Source: Deltaproteobacteria bacterium
Lineage (GTDB): Bacteria; Myxococcota_C; UBA6777
Assembly (NCBI GenBank): GCA_006226375.1
Contig: SBHC01000088.1
Location: forward strand, 62,001 to 126,000
DNA: 64,000 nucleotides
Reading direction: 5' to 3'
Part shown: in pieces, positions 1 to 9,700 of the stretch
How the letters are laid out: every line of letters starts with the position of its first letter
How positions within the stretch are numbered: position 1 is the stretch's first letter
Notes under the pieces: model-generated
Seen by the model: the letters and a program-made list of their open reading frames with translations, nothing else
What the model was told of the DNA's origin: nothing
Database searches by the model: none
Program-made: the position numbers and the translations under genes

Positions 1-151
1 TGGGCCAATAGGTCCGAATGGAGATATGTTCCAGGTAGCCCAACTGTTTGAGCAAGAAGAACACCCCAACCCCGACGAGTAGAATTCCAAAACCAACCGA
101 ACTCCAGCCTCTCTGTTGGGTACGTCGCGAACGATAACGGTATTTCGACAT
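1..151 (-). CDS. LiaI/LiaF-type (DUF5668-like) membrane protein, N-terminal part
   Basis: This is the first 50 codons of a minus-strand gene that runs off the left edge. The start ATG is at 151-149, with AGAGAGGAC just upstream at good spacing. The peptide opens with a strongly basic stretch (MSKYRYRSRRTQQRGW) and passes into one hydrophobic segment, GILLVGVGVFFLLKQLGYL, followed by a TYWP motif. A glycine-rich helix, then L-G and W-P, is the pattern of the LiaI/LiaF-like transmembrane region (DUF5668), small membrane domains often linked to envelope-stress sensing. Only the N-terminus is visible, so length, further helices and function cannot be judged. It is divergent from the hydrolase gene at 508. 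Confidence 0.6.
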   Translation of the reverse strand, partial: MSKYRYRSRRTQQRGWSSVGFGILLVGVGVFFLLKQLGYLEHISIRTYWP

Positions 152-507
152 CGATATGTCCTCTCTATGGAAACTCTAGGAGAAAAGTCAAAGCAACATG
201 CGGAACTCTCGCAAGGAGTTTAGGGGAGACGAAACTCAAAGCCGCTCACGTTTGACGACTCCCTTACCGCTTCTGACAGTTTTGATTCTACATCGAAACC
301 CAACGTTCCCCCTTTTTCTTTCGGTGAATGACAGCCTGCGTTCGGTGAATGACAGAAGCTCACAAGGCAGGCCACTTCCCTTGTCGGTGAAGTGGGACCT
401 CAAAAGTTGCTGAACGCTTCCCAGATTTTTATGGTAGGGCCGAAGACACGAACCAAGCGACCCTTCCAAGGAGTCGCATCCATGATGCTAACGGAGGAGA
501 ACCTATC
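152..507. other. Divergent intergenic region
   Basis: This region separates the minus-strand membrane protein (start 151) from the plus-strand hydrolase (start 508). I see no convincing gene; the short reading frames here overlap each other on both strands and lack good ribosome sites. It holds a 15-bp direct repeat (320-334 and 341-355) and a small inverted repeat (CCACTT at 372-377 with AAGTGG at 390-395). Promoters for both genes presumably lie here, but no clear -35/-10 pair stands out. Confidence 0.5.
320..355. repeat. Two 15-bp direct repeats with 21-bp period
   Basis: The sequence TTCGGTGAATGACAG occurs perfectly at 320-334 and 341-355, one 21-bp step apart (two helical turns). A partial third copy, TCGGTGAAG, follows near 384. 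Perfect repeats spaced by two turns upstream of a gene suggest tandem binding of a regulator. No regulator can be named. Confidence 0.45.
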
Positions 508-2409
508 ATGTCGATGTTTTCAAGGACAAAGCGTTTCAGCCTTGGTGCTCTGGTCTTTTTCTTGCTGCTCTTGGGAGGGAAGACATCTGAGGCCCAAACC
601 ACCTCAACACCTCTTTCAGAGTCTGCTTTGCGTGCTTTTGCGAAGAGAGAGATACCCCGCCTGATGAAGAAGTTCAACATCGTGGGTTCAACTGCTTCGA
701 TCGTTTGGAGAGGAAAGCCTGTTTTGGTCGAAGGTTACGGATACAGCGACCTCTCCAAAAAGCAGAAGGTTGACCCTCATCGCACTCTCTTTCGCGCGGG
801 CTCTGTGTCCAAAATGTTTACCTGGACGGCGGTGATGCAGTTGGTCGAGCAAGGAAAGATTGATCTGAATGAGAACATACAAACCTACCTTAAAGGAGTA
901 AAGCTTCCAACCCCATACAAGCAACCTATCACCATGCTACATTTGATGGCTCACACGCCTGGATTTGAAGACAAGGTACTCGGCTTGTTTTCCCTTGCAC
1001 CAACGCCCCCCAGAACGCTCAATTCCGTGGCGATGGACGTGTTGAAGCGAGTTCGCCCTCCAGGGCAGACTGTAGCGTACTCCAACTACGGCGCGTCCTT
1101 GGCAGGCTACATTGTGGAGTGTGTGTCAGGGATGTCTTTTGATGACTATGTTGAAAAGCATATTTTTCGACCATTGAAGATGACCTATGCATCGTTTCGT
1201 CAGCTCCCTCCCAACAAGCTTCGCCAGCATCTGTCGGAAGGTTACGTGTACCAGGCCAAGAACAAGACGCACCAACGCAAGCCGTTTGAAGTGATTCATG
1301 GAGCACCTGCGGGCTCTCTCTCCGTCTCTGCTGGTTCGATTGTCCCCTATATGCTGGCCCATTTGCACCAAGGCAAAGTTGGGGAAGTGCGCCTGCTCAA
1401 GCCTTCGACAATACAACAAATGCACCAAACCCATTCGCGTATGTCCCAAGACGCAAACGGAATGGCCCATGGTTTAATTGAGTTTCAACAAAGTCATCCA
1501 CGCGTCATCGGTCACGCAGGCGACACCATCTTTTTCCATTCTCTGTTGATGCTTGTCCCCGAACATCAACTGGGTCTGTTCCTCTCCTCCAATACATCGA
1601 CAGGGATGAGTTTCACCCTCGCCTTTTGGGCCTCTTTCCGCGATCACTTTTTCAAGGCCAAGAAAGGGAGCGAGTGGCCCCAACAGTTTCCAGGCAAGCA
1701 TCGCAACCTGGATGAATTTGTAGGGAGCTATCGAACAGCAAGACGCTCCGAAACCGATCTCACCAAGATGATGTCGCTGGGAATGGCCGTTTGGGTCAAA
1801 ACGTCCGCCCAAGGTGGCCTGGATATCTTTAACTTCTTCGCGGGCAAGTACGTTCGTCATGTGGAGGTGAAGCCCGATGTCTTCCAAGAAGCGGATGGGC
1901 CGAATCGCTTCGTCTTCTACCGCGACAAGAAGGGCCGAATCGCAGGCCTTATGATGAACATGTTTCCGATCATGTCCTTTCTTCCAACACCCTGGTACGA
2001 AACCCTTAGTTTCAACGTACTTCTATTGGGGCTGGCTGCGTTGTTTCTCCTGTTAGGATTCATCTTTCGCCCCACAGGTTTACTCATGGTATTTCCCAAG
2101 CAGCACTGGGGAAATGGTGCAGAGAGAGCCGCGGGTTTTGCAGGATTTTTCCTTGTTTTTTCGTACCTCCTCATCCTTGGTGCACTTGTTGTCACAACAG
2201 GTGAGGATGTTATCTTTGCCCCTCCTCACGTTGCATGGTTGCGAATTCTCTACATTCCCATACTTCTCAGCGCCGTCATGGCAGTGTTTGTTGCGATGGC
2301 CTGGAAGCAGTCGTACTGGACGTTTTGGGGAAGGCTGCACTACACACTCCTCACGTTGACCTCGCTGGGGTTCGCATGGTTTCTTTTGTTCTGGAACGTT
2401 TGCCCCTAA
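508..2409 (+). CDS. Secreted/membrane-anchored serine hydrolase, beta-lactamase class C family
   Basis: The 633-residue protein begins with a signal peptide (hydrophobic core ALVFFLLLLGG, likely cleavage after SEA). The beta-lactamase/D-aminopeptidase/esterase fold (PF00144) follows. The catalytic motifs are visible: SVSK (Ser99, Lys102) is the SxxK nucleophile motif, Y191-S-N is the second motif, and HAGD (about 336) stands in for KTG. After about residue 490 come roughly four transmembrane helices, so the catalytic domain is held outside the cytoplasmic membrane. The family hydrolyses peptide or ester bonds, often in cell-wall peptides or small esters; the substrate cannot be read from the sequence. 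The ATG at 508 is preceded by GGAGGAGA at good spacing. It appears to be a single-gene unit. Confidence 0.88.
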   Translation: MSMFSRTKRFSLGALVFFLLLLGGKTSEAQTTSTPLSESALRAFAKREIPRLMKKFNIVGSTASIVWRGKPVLVEGYGYSDLSKKQKVDPHRTLFRAGSVSKMFTWTAVMQLVEQGKIDLNENIQTYLKGVKLPTPYKQPITMLHLMAHTPGFEDKVLGLFSLAPTPPRTLNSVAMDVLKRVRPPGQTVAYSNYGASLAGYIVECVSGMSFDDYVEKHIFRPLKMTYASFRQLPPNKLRQHLSEGYVYQAKNKTHQRKPFEVIHGAPAGSLSVSAGSIVPYMLAHLHQGKVGEVRLLKPSTIQQMHQTHSRMSQDANGMAHGLIEFQQSHPRVIGHAGDTIFFHSLLMLVPEHQLGLFLSSNTSTGMSFTLAFWASFRDHFFKAKKGSEWPQQFPGKHRNLDEFVGSYRTARRSETDLTKMMSLGMAVWVKTSAQGGLDIFNFFAGKYVRHVEVKPDVFQEADGPNRFVFYRDKKGRIAGLMMNMFPIMSFLPTPWYETLSFNVLLLGLAALFLLLGFIFRPTGLLMVFPKQHWGNGAERAAGFAGFFLVFSYLLILGALVVTTGEDVIFAPPHVAWLRILYIPILLSAVMAVFVAMAWKQSYWTFWGRLHYTLLTLTSLGFAWFLLFWNVCP

Positions 2410-2616
2410 CACAGCAATGACAGACGCTCTGGAGAGCGCTCCCTCTCTTCCATAAGGCTCCTCACCAACTATCGGATATTGTTCGACAAGCCACAAACAT
2501 CCCCTTGTTCCGGTGATGTCCAAGCAAGAAACTACTTGTATCTGCCGTTTCACTCTTTAAGATAGATCAAGACTCGGATGACGGATCACCATTGAGGCTT
2601 GGTATAAGATGACTGT

Positions 2617-4776
2617 ATGAGAGTGAAACACATATCGTTAGCAACAAACTTGCTCTTTCTTGGACTGGGTTTGTTGTTGCATGGGCATGGAGAGGCTTGG
2701 GCTCTCGCTCCCCTCAAGTTGACTCAGCAAGACTTGAAAGAGGGCTTTCAACTCAAAACCAAATGGCAATTCAAAGGACCGGATGGAAAGCAGTATGTGA
2801 TTCCAGTGCCTGGTTCTTGGGAAGCATCCGCTTACAAACGTAGGTGGACGTACTTTGGCGTAGGGGTCTATCGCCTTCAACTTGAGATCCCCTCAAGCAT
2901 GGTGGGGCAGCGTCTTCAGTTGCACTCTCCGCTTGTTTTGGGAAGTTCGCTTCGTGTGTATGTCAACGGCACTCTGGTTGGACACAATGGCTCTTACATA
3001 GGCAGTCCGTCCAAGGTCGTCCAGTACTACCCCTTCCGAGCGACGTCCACACGGTTGAAGATCAAAGTCCAAATCAAGAACGAGATCTTTCACCTCAGCG
3101 GCCTCGTCTATCCGATCTGGATAGGAACCTATAGTGCCATACAAAAGAAGCGGTGGCGAGGGCGGTTTGGCTGGCACCTGATTCTGGGGATTTTTATCTT
3201 TCTCAGCGTGTTTCACTTTTTGTTGTTTGGCTTCTACCGACAAGACAAAATCGTTTTGTATTTTGCCTTTGTCTGCTTGTTTATGGCGATGCGAGTGGAG
3301 TTCTTCGGAGCCCAGGCTCTGGAGTATTTGTTTGGTGACATTCCGATCTCCATCAATGTAAAGCTAGCAAGAATCAGCCTGTATGGGATTGCCCCAGCTT
3401 TGCTGTGGTACGTTCGCTCCCTCACCCACGACTACTTTCCTCGTTGGCTTCCACAAAGCCTGACCTACCTGGGCCTGTTTTTTTCTTGCACGGTGTTTCT
3501 CCCTCCAGCGATACAAGCCCTGTTCTTCCAGTGTTGGCTGGTACTTATACTTGGGAACGTCTCTTTCGGTTTGTTCCTCATGCTTCGCTTATGGGGGCGA
3601 CCTGAAGCGAGATTCTTTGTTTACAGTAGCTTGTTCTTTTCACTCACTATATTCAACGACATTCTTCATGGACTAGGAGCTATCACGACGGGCTTCTACG
3701 CTCGGTTTGGCTTCTTCCTCTTTTGCTTCAGCCAAGCTGGGTACATTGCCTGGCGTAACCAAAAAACCCAGATCGCCTCTGTCAAGTTTGCCAAAGAGCT
3801 AGAAGAGACCAACCAAAACCTTGAAATGCTGATCGACAAGCGAACCCAGGAGATTCAAGAAAAGAATCAACAACTCCAAGAGTTGATGAAGTTCAAGGAA
3901 GACTCCGTCAAGATGCTTGTTCATGATCTGAAGAGTCCCTTAAGTACATTTTTGCATGTCTCTGAAGGCGTCCCACAATCGGGTAGTTCGTTTCAATCCG
4001 CGAGCTTAAGGATGCAAACTCTGATCGAGAGCATGTTGCAAGTGAACGAGAGCGAACAGGTAAAGCTCGCATTGGAGAAAAAACCCCACCTTCTCCATAC
4101 ACTGTGTCAACGAGCGATCAGCGTGGTGTCCACGATGGCTTCCGTCCGAGACATTACCATCTCCAACGAGGTCCCTTCTACATACGAAGTGGAAGTGGAT
4201 GAAATGTTGTTGGAGCGAGTGATTCAAAACGTTCTTGACAACGCGCTGAAGTTTTCGCCGGAAGGTAGCCAGATCGACATACGCTGCTCCGAGCAAGGAG
4301 AACATTACATGTTGGAGATCCTGGATGAAGGTCCAGGAGTCTCTCCCGAGGTACAGGCAAAGGCATTCGACATGCACAAAAGCTTTGGACAAGGACCTCT
4401 CGCATCCTCAGGGCTTGGGCTGTTTTTTTGCCAAGAAGCGATCCATGCCCACGAAGGGACGATTCGATTGAAGAACCGGGTTACAGGGGGCACCAATGTA
4501 CAGATCCAGTTACCTCGCTTGCTCCCAAACGAAGAGCCATCACTCCCTCTCAGCCCTGTAGACACCGAATTGCTAGCCCCGTTTGTCCTCGAATTGCAGT
4601 CTGTGGAGGTCTATGAAATTTCAAAGCTGCAGCATATACTCAAGAAGCTTAACGCTCTAACAAGGCCAAGCATCGAACACTGGCGCAAGGCCTTGCAAAC
4701 AGCGATAAAGGAAGTCGATGAAGTACGATATCAACAACTTATTCATCAAGTCTCCACAGATCTTGATCATCGATGA
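2617..4776 (+). CDS. 7TM-DISM-like sensor histidine kinase
   Basis: The 719-residue sensor kinase has a signal-like N-terminus, then a jelly-roll sensor region (about 40-165) of the 7TMR-DISM extracellular type, and seven or so membrane helices (about 185-390). A coiled coil (about 395-430) leads into a HisKA domain with the phosphoacceptor in LVHDLKSPL (His436). The ATPase domain follows, with an N box (NVLDNALKFSPEG), G1 (DEGPGV) and G2 (GLGLFF). The last 90 residues form a helical tail (LPxLxxLxVYExxKL-type) seen after other hybrid kinases. It is expected to sense a ligand outside the inner membrane and autophosphorylate. The stop lies 59 bp inside the next gene, so the two are co-translated. 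The ATG at 2617 has only a weak ribosome site. Confidence 0.88.
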   Translation: MRVKHISLATNLLFLGLGLLLHGHGEAWALAPLKLTQQDLKEGFQLKTKWQFKGPDGKQYVIPVPGSWEASAYKRRWTYFGVGVYRLQLEIPSSMVGQRLQLHSPLVLGSSLRVYVNGTLVGHNGSYIGSPSKVVQYYPFRATSTRLKIKVQIKNEIFHLSGLVYPIWIGTYSAIQKKRWRGRFGWHLILGIFIFLSVFHFLLFGFYRQDKIVLYFAFVCLFMAMRVEFFGAQALEYLFGDIPISINVKLARISLYGIAPALLWYVRSLTHDYFPRWLPQSLTYLGLFFSCTVFLPPAIQALFFQCWLVLILGNVSFGLFLMLRLWGRPEARFFVYSSLFFSLTIFNDILHGLGAITTGFYARFGFFLFCFSQAGYIAWRNQKTQIASVKFAKELEETNQNLEMLIDKRTQEIQEKNQQLQELMKFKEDSVKMLVHDLKSPLSTFLHVSEGVPQSGSSFQSASLRMQTLIESMLQVNESEQVKLALEKKPHLLHTLCQRAISVVSTMASVRDITISNEVPSTYEVEVDEMLLERVIQNVLDNALKFSPEGSQIDIRCSEQGEHYMLEILDEGPGVSPEVQAKAFDMHKSFGQGPLASSGLGLFFCQEAIHAHEGTIRLKNRVTGGTNVQIQLPRLLPNEEPSLPLSPVDTELLAPFVLELQSVEVYEISKLQHILKKLNALTRPSIEHWRKALQTAIKEVDEVRYQQLIHQVSTDLDHR

Positions 4777-5743
4777 CAGCCCGGAAGATCTGGAGCAAGT
4801 TGTCGCATGGTTGGGGCAGAGGCCCTGCCAGTTGTACCAGGCGCGAACAGGGGAACAAGCGCAAAAGGTCCTCTCCAACAACCCAATCGATGCAGTCGTA
4901 ACAGACTGGCATCTTCCAGGACTCTCCGGCCTCGACTTGATCGCCAAACTTCGGGAAGGAGGCTTCCGTGGCCCCTTGTTGATGTGTACAGGGGTGATGC
5001 TCTCTGCCGCCCACTTAAAACAAGCTTTCGATGCAGGAGCCGATGACTACCTGCGCAAACCGCTCAATGGAACGGAACTCTACGCTCGGTTGGACAGCGC
5101 GCTGCAGCTCTACGCCCAACGTCAGGTCATCTCGAACATCAACCAAAGCCAGGCCCGGTTCATTCAGCTGCTCTCGACACAAATAGGAACACACCTCTCC
5201 GTGCTCAACCAGCGCGTGTCCTTGCTCGGCAACAAGAACGAAAACGCAAGCGAGCTGCGAACCAAACAGCTTGAGTTGACCCAGCAGTTCAAAAAGTTGA
5301 TGGACTGGGGTCGTTATCGTCAATCACTGCAGTACGTTCAGCTCCAACACTTCCCTCTCAAGCACCTCCTGCAAAGCCTGGAACAACACTTTGCGTCCTT
5401 ATCCCACCGTCTCTTCTTTCGAGGGGGTAGCAAGCTATCGATGTACACAGAGCCCGATATTCTCAAGCGAGTGTTGCTTCAGCTGCTGGACAACGCTCTC
5501 AGCTACACAACAGGGCCGGTCACGTTGAAGATCGTTCCCAAGGAACAAACCGTTCAGATTCGTGTGGAAGATCAAGGAGACACCCTCACAGAAGGAGACC
5601 TTGCCCGCCTGGTGGAAGAAAAAAACACCGGCCTCGGCTTGGAAATTTGCCATGACCTCCTCTCCCTCCTTGGCACAACCTTGCAAGCCAAAGCCTTGCG
5701 CAAACAAGGAAGTGTCTTCTTTTTCGATTTGGTTCAGGTATGA
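4718..5743 (+). CDS. Response-regulator receiver fused to HATPase domain
   Basis: Residues 14-130 form an apparently intact receiver: acidic pair D19-D20, phosphoacceptor D63 in TDWHLPG, T91 and K114-P. A helical dimerisation-like region follows, but no histidine sits in an H-box context. The protein ends with a GHKL ATPase domain (N box QLLDNALSYTTG; G2 GLGLEICHDLL). This is a receiver plus a kinase-like ATPase without a recognisable phosphoacceptor histidine, so it may control a partner kinase or act as a phosphate sink rather than autophosphorylate. The ATG at 4718 has AAGGAAG upstream and overlaps the kinase gene by 59 bp. The stop overlaps the next start (ATGA), so all three genes form one translationally coupled operon. 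Confidence 0.83.
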   Translation: MKYDINNLFIKSPQILIIDDSPEDLEQVVAWLGQRPCQLYQARTGEQAQKVLSNNPIDAVVTDWHLPGLSGLDLIAKLREGGFRGPLLMCTGVMLSAAHLKQAFDAGADDYLRKPLNGTELYARLDSALQLYAQRQVISNINQSQARFIQLLSTQIGTHLSVLNQRVSLLGNKNENASELRTKQLELTQQFKKLMDWGRYRQSLQYVQLQHFPLKHLLQSLEQHFASLSHRLFFRGGSKLSMYTEPDILKRVLLQLLDNALSYTTGPVTLKIVPKEQTVQIRVEDQGDTLTEGDLARLVEEKNTGLGLEICHDLLSLLGTTLQAKALRKQGSVFFFDLVQV

Positions 5744-6444
5744 GCTTTCCCTGCGTTGTTTGGGAGAAAGACCCCCTTCACCGTGCCTACCTGCAACAAC
5801 TCTACCAAGAGGCTGGCTTCTCCGTCACCGTCCAACAGGGATACCAACCGCTCCGAGATGCCCTCAGACAACACTCCGCTTATCCCGTACTCGTGGTGAT
5901 GTGCATCCACAATCATGAGCCTTTGAAGTACATCCAGTCCTTGCAACGACTGGCCCCGTTCGCAGCCCTCCTTGTCTTGTCGTCCGTGCAAGACTTTGAG
6001 ACCGCGACGCTTGCGTTTGAAGCCGGAGCGGATGCTTACCTTACGCAACCATTCTTACCCGGTGAATTGATACAAAAAAGCCGAGCCTTGCTTTCTCTCG
6101 CTCAACGGCTGGTGCACAACAGCCGGGAACACAGAGACGCTCCTACCGCAACGTACGGCCCCATGGTCTTTTTCCCAGGCTCCAGAGAGGTCCACATCGG
6201 AAGGCAGAGCCTTCAACTCAGCCAACGTGAGTTCGCCTTGTTGAGCTACTTTGGTCAACATGCCAACCGTGAACTCACCCGCCTTGAGATCTGCCGAGCC
6301 CTCTGGAATGACGACGCCATCGCTGGCACACGCCGTCTGGACAACCTGGTCTTGCAGCTCCGAAAAAAGCTCGCAAAGACCAAACAGGTGTCGATCGAAA
6401 CTTGCTACGGACGTGGGTACATCCTCCACCTCATAAGTGAATAG
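5740..6444 (+). CDS. OmpR/PhoB-type regulator with degenerate receiver
   Basis: The 234-residue protein has a receiver-like domain (1-120) and a winged-helix DNA-binding domain (about 140-232; YGRGYIL is the typical wing end of the Trans_reg_C family). The receiver has lost its chemistry: where the phosphoacceptor aspartate should be the sequence reads VVMCIHNHEP (Cys55), and the conserved lysine before proline is Gln103 (LTQPF). It should therefore bind DNA without classical phosphorylation, perhaps controlled by protein contact with the receiver-ATPase encoded upstream. Start and previous stop overlap as ATGA. It is the last gene of the sensory operon. Confidence 0.85.
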   Translation: MSFPCVVWEKDPLHRAYLQQLYQEAGFSVTVQQGYQPLRDALRQHSAYPVLVVMCIHNHEPLKYIQSLQRLAPFAALLVLSSVQDFETATLAFEAGADAYLTQPFLPGELIQKSRALLSLAQRLVHNSREHRDAPTATYGPMVFFPGSREVHIGRQSLQLSQREFALLSYFGQHANRELTRLEICRALWNDDAIAGTRRLDNLVLQLRKKLAKTKQVSIETCYGRGYILHLISE

Positions 6445-6752
6445 GATTCACCACTTGAAGAGAGAATGTCTTGCAATTGTCTTGGATTTCAAATTCACAG
6501 GCTGATTTTGCCGCTTCTGTTGAATAGAGGTGCGTAGAAACGTAAACTTTTGTTCTGATGAGACATGACTATCGAACACTTTCATTCAAACAGGTTAGAC
6601 CTGCTCGAAACATTCTGACACCCCAAACACGCTTCATGCTTCTCGCTGAACAAACAGATCCAGGTCGACTTTTTTGCCTCAAGCCAAAAGTCGTTTATTC
6701 TGCGTTCCTTGTGTTTCAGTACGCCTCTTCAACGCATTCTTAAGGAAAAAAC
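6445..6752. other. Intergenic region with hairpin in probable leader
   Basis: No gene is seen between the sensory operon and the MopE-repeat gene. The region contains a short inverted repeat CAGGT-TAG-ACCTG (6591-6603) and a hairpin at 6666-6693 close to the downstream start. AAGGA just before 6753 is the ribosome site of the next gene. Confidence 0.5.
6666..6693 (+). terminator. Possible hairpin terminator or leader attenuator
   Basis: CGACTTTT (6666-6673) and AAAAGTCG (6686-6693) are perfect 8-nt inverted arms around a 12-nt loop, followed by TTTATTC. The stem is only half G+C and the T tract is short. It could end transcription from the sensory operon or act in the leader of the next gene. 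Confidence 0.35.
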
Positions 6753-9700
6753 ATGCGAAAAATCTTTGTCGGTTTGCAGTCAACAGCGCTCAAGGTAGCT
6801 GCAGCGCTCTTGCTGTTGGTTCAGCTTGGTTGTACGGGGGAAGTCACCGTCACCAATAGTGTTTGTGATTCTTGTCCAGACCGGTGTGTCCAAACAGAAG
6901 ACAAGAAAAGTCGTTGCGTCACTTGCTTGACAGACAAGCAATGTCGAAGCATCCCCGGCTCTACGAAAGTATGCACCTCAGACAACCGATGCATTTGCGG
7001 TAGCAACGTAGATTGTCCGGCTGGCTTGGTTTGTGCGGGCGAGCAAGGGTGCCTGGAGTGTTTGAGTGACGCGAACTGCAACTCGGCCGATCGTCCGTAT
7101 TGTGGGCAGGGCAACCGATGTGTTCGCTGTACATCAGGAAGCGTTCGTTCTTGTTCCCCTCCAGGAACCGAAAAGATCTGCAACAAGGGTATTCAGACCT
7201 GCTCAACGACAGGTTTGTGGGGAGAATGCAAAGGACTGCTTGTTTGCAAGGAAGGCGAGAGCTGCTCGAACGGCCGATGTGTGCCAGATTGTCCCGAGCT
7301 GTCTGCGTGTCAACTCGGAGAGAAGTCATGTATCTCTGGACCAGATGACCCAGGTGAATATACAGTCTGTGTTCGCAACGAAAAAGGCTGCCTTGAAGTC
7401 TCCAAAGAGGTTCAGTCTTGCCCTGGCACACAGATTTGCCGAAACGGTCAGTGTCTCCCCCCGACGTGCTCCAACAGCACCTGCAAAGTAGGCGAGACCC
7501 AATGCACCGACTCCAAGAACGTACGAACTTGTGCGCTGGGCAGCAACGGATGTCCGACATGGGAGGCGAGCAAGCCTTGCCCCGACAGCCAAAGCTGTAG
7601 CGTAGACCTGAGCCGTTGCGTTGTTTGTCTTCCAGGTAGCACCCGTCCTTGCTACCGAGGACCGGAAGGAACCAAAGATGTGGGTCTCTGCAAATCTGGA
7701 ACCCAAACCTGCAACCAAGACGGCAACGGATGGGGAGCTTGCGTTGGCGATGTCTTGCCAACCAAAGAAGCCTGCAACGACAAAGATGACAACTGCAACG
7801 GTCAAGCCGATGAAGGCTGCAAATGCACCAACGGTACGTCACGCCCGTGTGGCTCCAGCGTAGGAGCCTGCAAAGAAGGTACACAAACCTGCCAGAAGGG
7901 CCTTTGGGGCAATTGCGTGGGTCAGGTACTCCCCACCACAGAGGTCTGCAACGGTATCGACGACAACTGCGATGGCAAAGTTGATGAAGCGTATTCCACT
8001 CTTGGACAAGCTTGTTCCACTGGCGTTGGCGAGTGTTCGGTCACAGGCAAATGGGTCTGTGGCAAAGATGAGAAGTCTGTGGTTTGTGACGCTCAAGCCA
8101 AGCCACCCAGCAAAGAACTCTGTGATGGCCTCGACAACGACTGCAACGGAAAAGTGGACGACAACCTGACCCCAGAGCCTTGCGGCAAGCAAGACGGCGT
8201 GTGCAAAGGTTCGTATAAGAAATGCGGCGGTGTGAGCGGCTGGATCTCCTGCGGTCCCGGCGACTATCTCACCCACGCATCGACGTACGAAGAGAAAGAA
8301 ACCAACTGTGACGGGCTCGACAATGACTGCGATGGTACAACAGACGCCAACCTGACACAGTCCTGCTACGGAGGCGATCCTGGAACCGAAGGAAAAGGTC
8401 TTTGCAAGGCAGGAACCCAAACCTGCACCGCTGGCAAGTGGGGAGCCTGCCAGGGCGAAGTGAAGCCGTCGGCAGAAGTGTGTGACGGGAAAGACAACGA
8501 CTGCAACGGCAGCGTCGACGAAGGCATCGCACCCAAGCCTTGCTACACCGGCCCTGCTGGCACCGAAGGCAAAGGACGCTGCAAAGCCGGCGCACAAGTT
8601 TGTCAAAATGGAAAGTTTGGCGCTTGCGCTGGCGAAGTGTTGCCGCTTCCATCGGAGACCTGCAACAACATCGATGACAACTGCAACGGAAGCGTTGACG
8701 AAAACGTAACCCAAAGCTGCTACACCGGCGCCAGCGGGACATCAGGCAAAGGTCTCTGCAAAGCTGGAACCCAGACCTGTTCGGCCGGAAAGTTTGGCGC
8801 TTGCGTCGGCGAAGTCAAACCGACAACGGAAACCTGCGACAACAAAGACAACGACTGCGACGGCCAGATCGACAACGGCGTCACCAAATCTTGCTACAAC
8901 GGCCCTGCTGGCACCCAAAACAAAGGGATTTGCAAATCCGGAACCCAAACCTGCACCGCTGGAACCTTTGGAGCCTGCGTGGGTGAAGTCAAGCCTGACT
9001 CTACCGAAGCTTGCGACACCAAAGACAACGACTGCGACGGCCAAATCGACGAGGGCTGTGCTTGCGTAGACAACACCGTTCGCGATTGCGGAACCGACGA
9101 AGGCGAGTGCAAGAAGGGCAAACAAACATGCTCCAGCGGTCAGTGGGGGGCTTGCGTCGGCGAGGTCAAACCCACGGCGGAAGTGTGTGACGGAAAAGAC
9201 AACGACTGCAATGGCAAAGTCGATGAGTCATGGACCACTCTTGGAAAGAGCTGCTCCATGGGCCTGGGCGAATGCCAACGAACCGGAAAGTGGGTTTGCA
9301 AAACGGACATGTCCGACGTGGAATGCGACGCCCAACCAGGGGCCAAGCAAACCGAAACGTGTGACAACAAGGACAACGACTGCGACGGTCAGATCGACAA
9401 CGGCGTCACCAAATCTTGCTACAGTGGACCGACTGGTACCGAAGGCAAAGGCATTTGCAAAGCAGGAACACAAACCTGTTCGGCCGGAACCTTTGGAGCC
9501 TGCGTGGGTGAAGTCAAGCCTCAGTCCTCCGAAGTCTGTGACAACAAAGACAACGACTGCAACGGAATGGTGGACGAAGGCTTAACCCGCGCTTGCTACA
9601 CTGGAGCGGCTGGAACCGAAGGAAAAGGAACCTGCAAGGGAGGCACCCAAACCTGCAGCGCGGGGAAATGGGGGACCTGCGCAGGTCAGGTCGTTCCCGT

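Noticed and set aside
2420-2440. CGCTC/GAGCG hairpin after the hydrolase gene as a terminator
   Set aside because: The stem is five base pairs and no T tract follows.
7839-9125. Long antisense reading frames opposite the MopE-repeat region
   Set aside because: They arise from the biased codons of the repeats, give low-complexity Ala/Val-rich peptides and lack ribosome sites.
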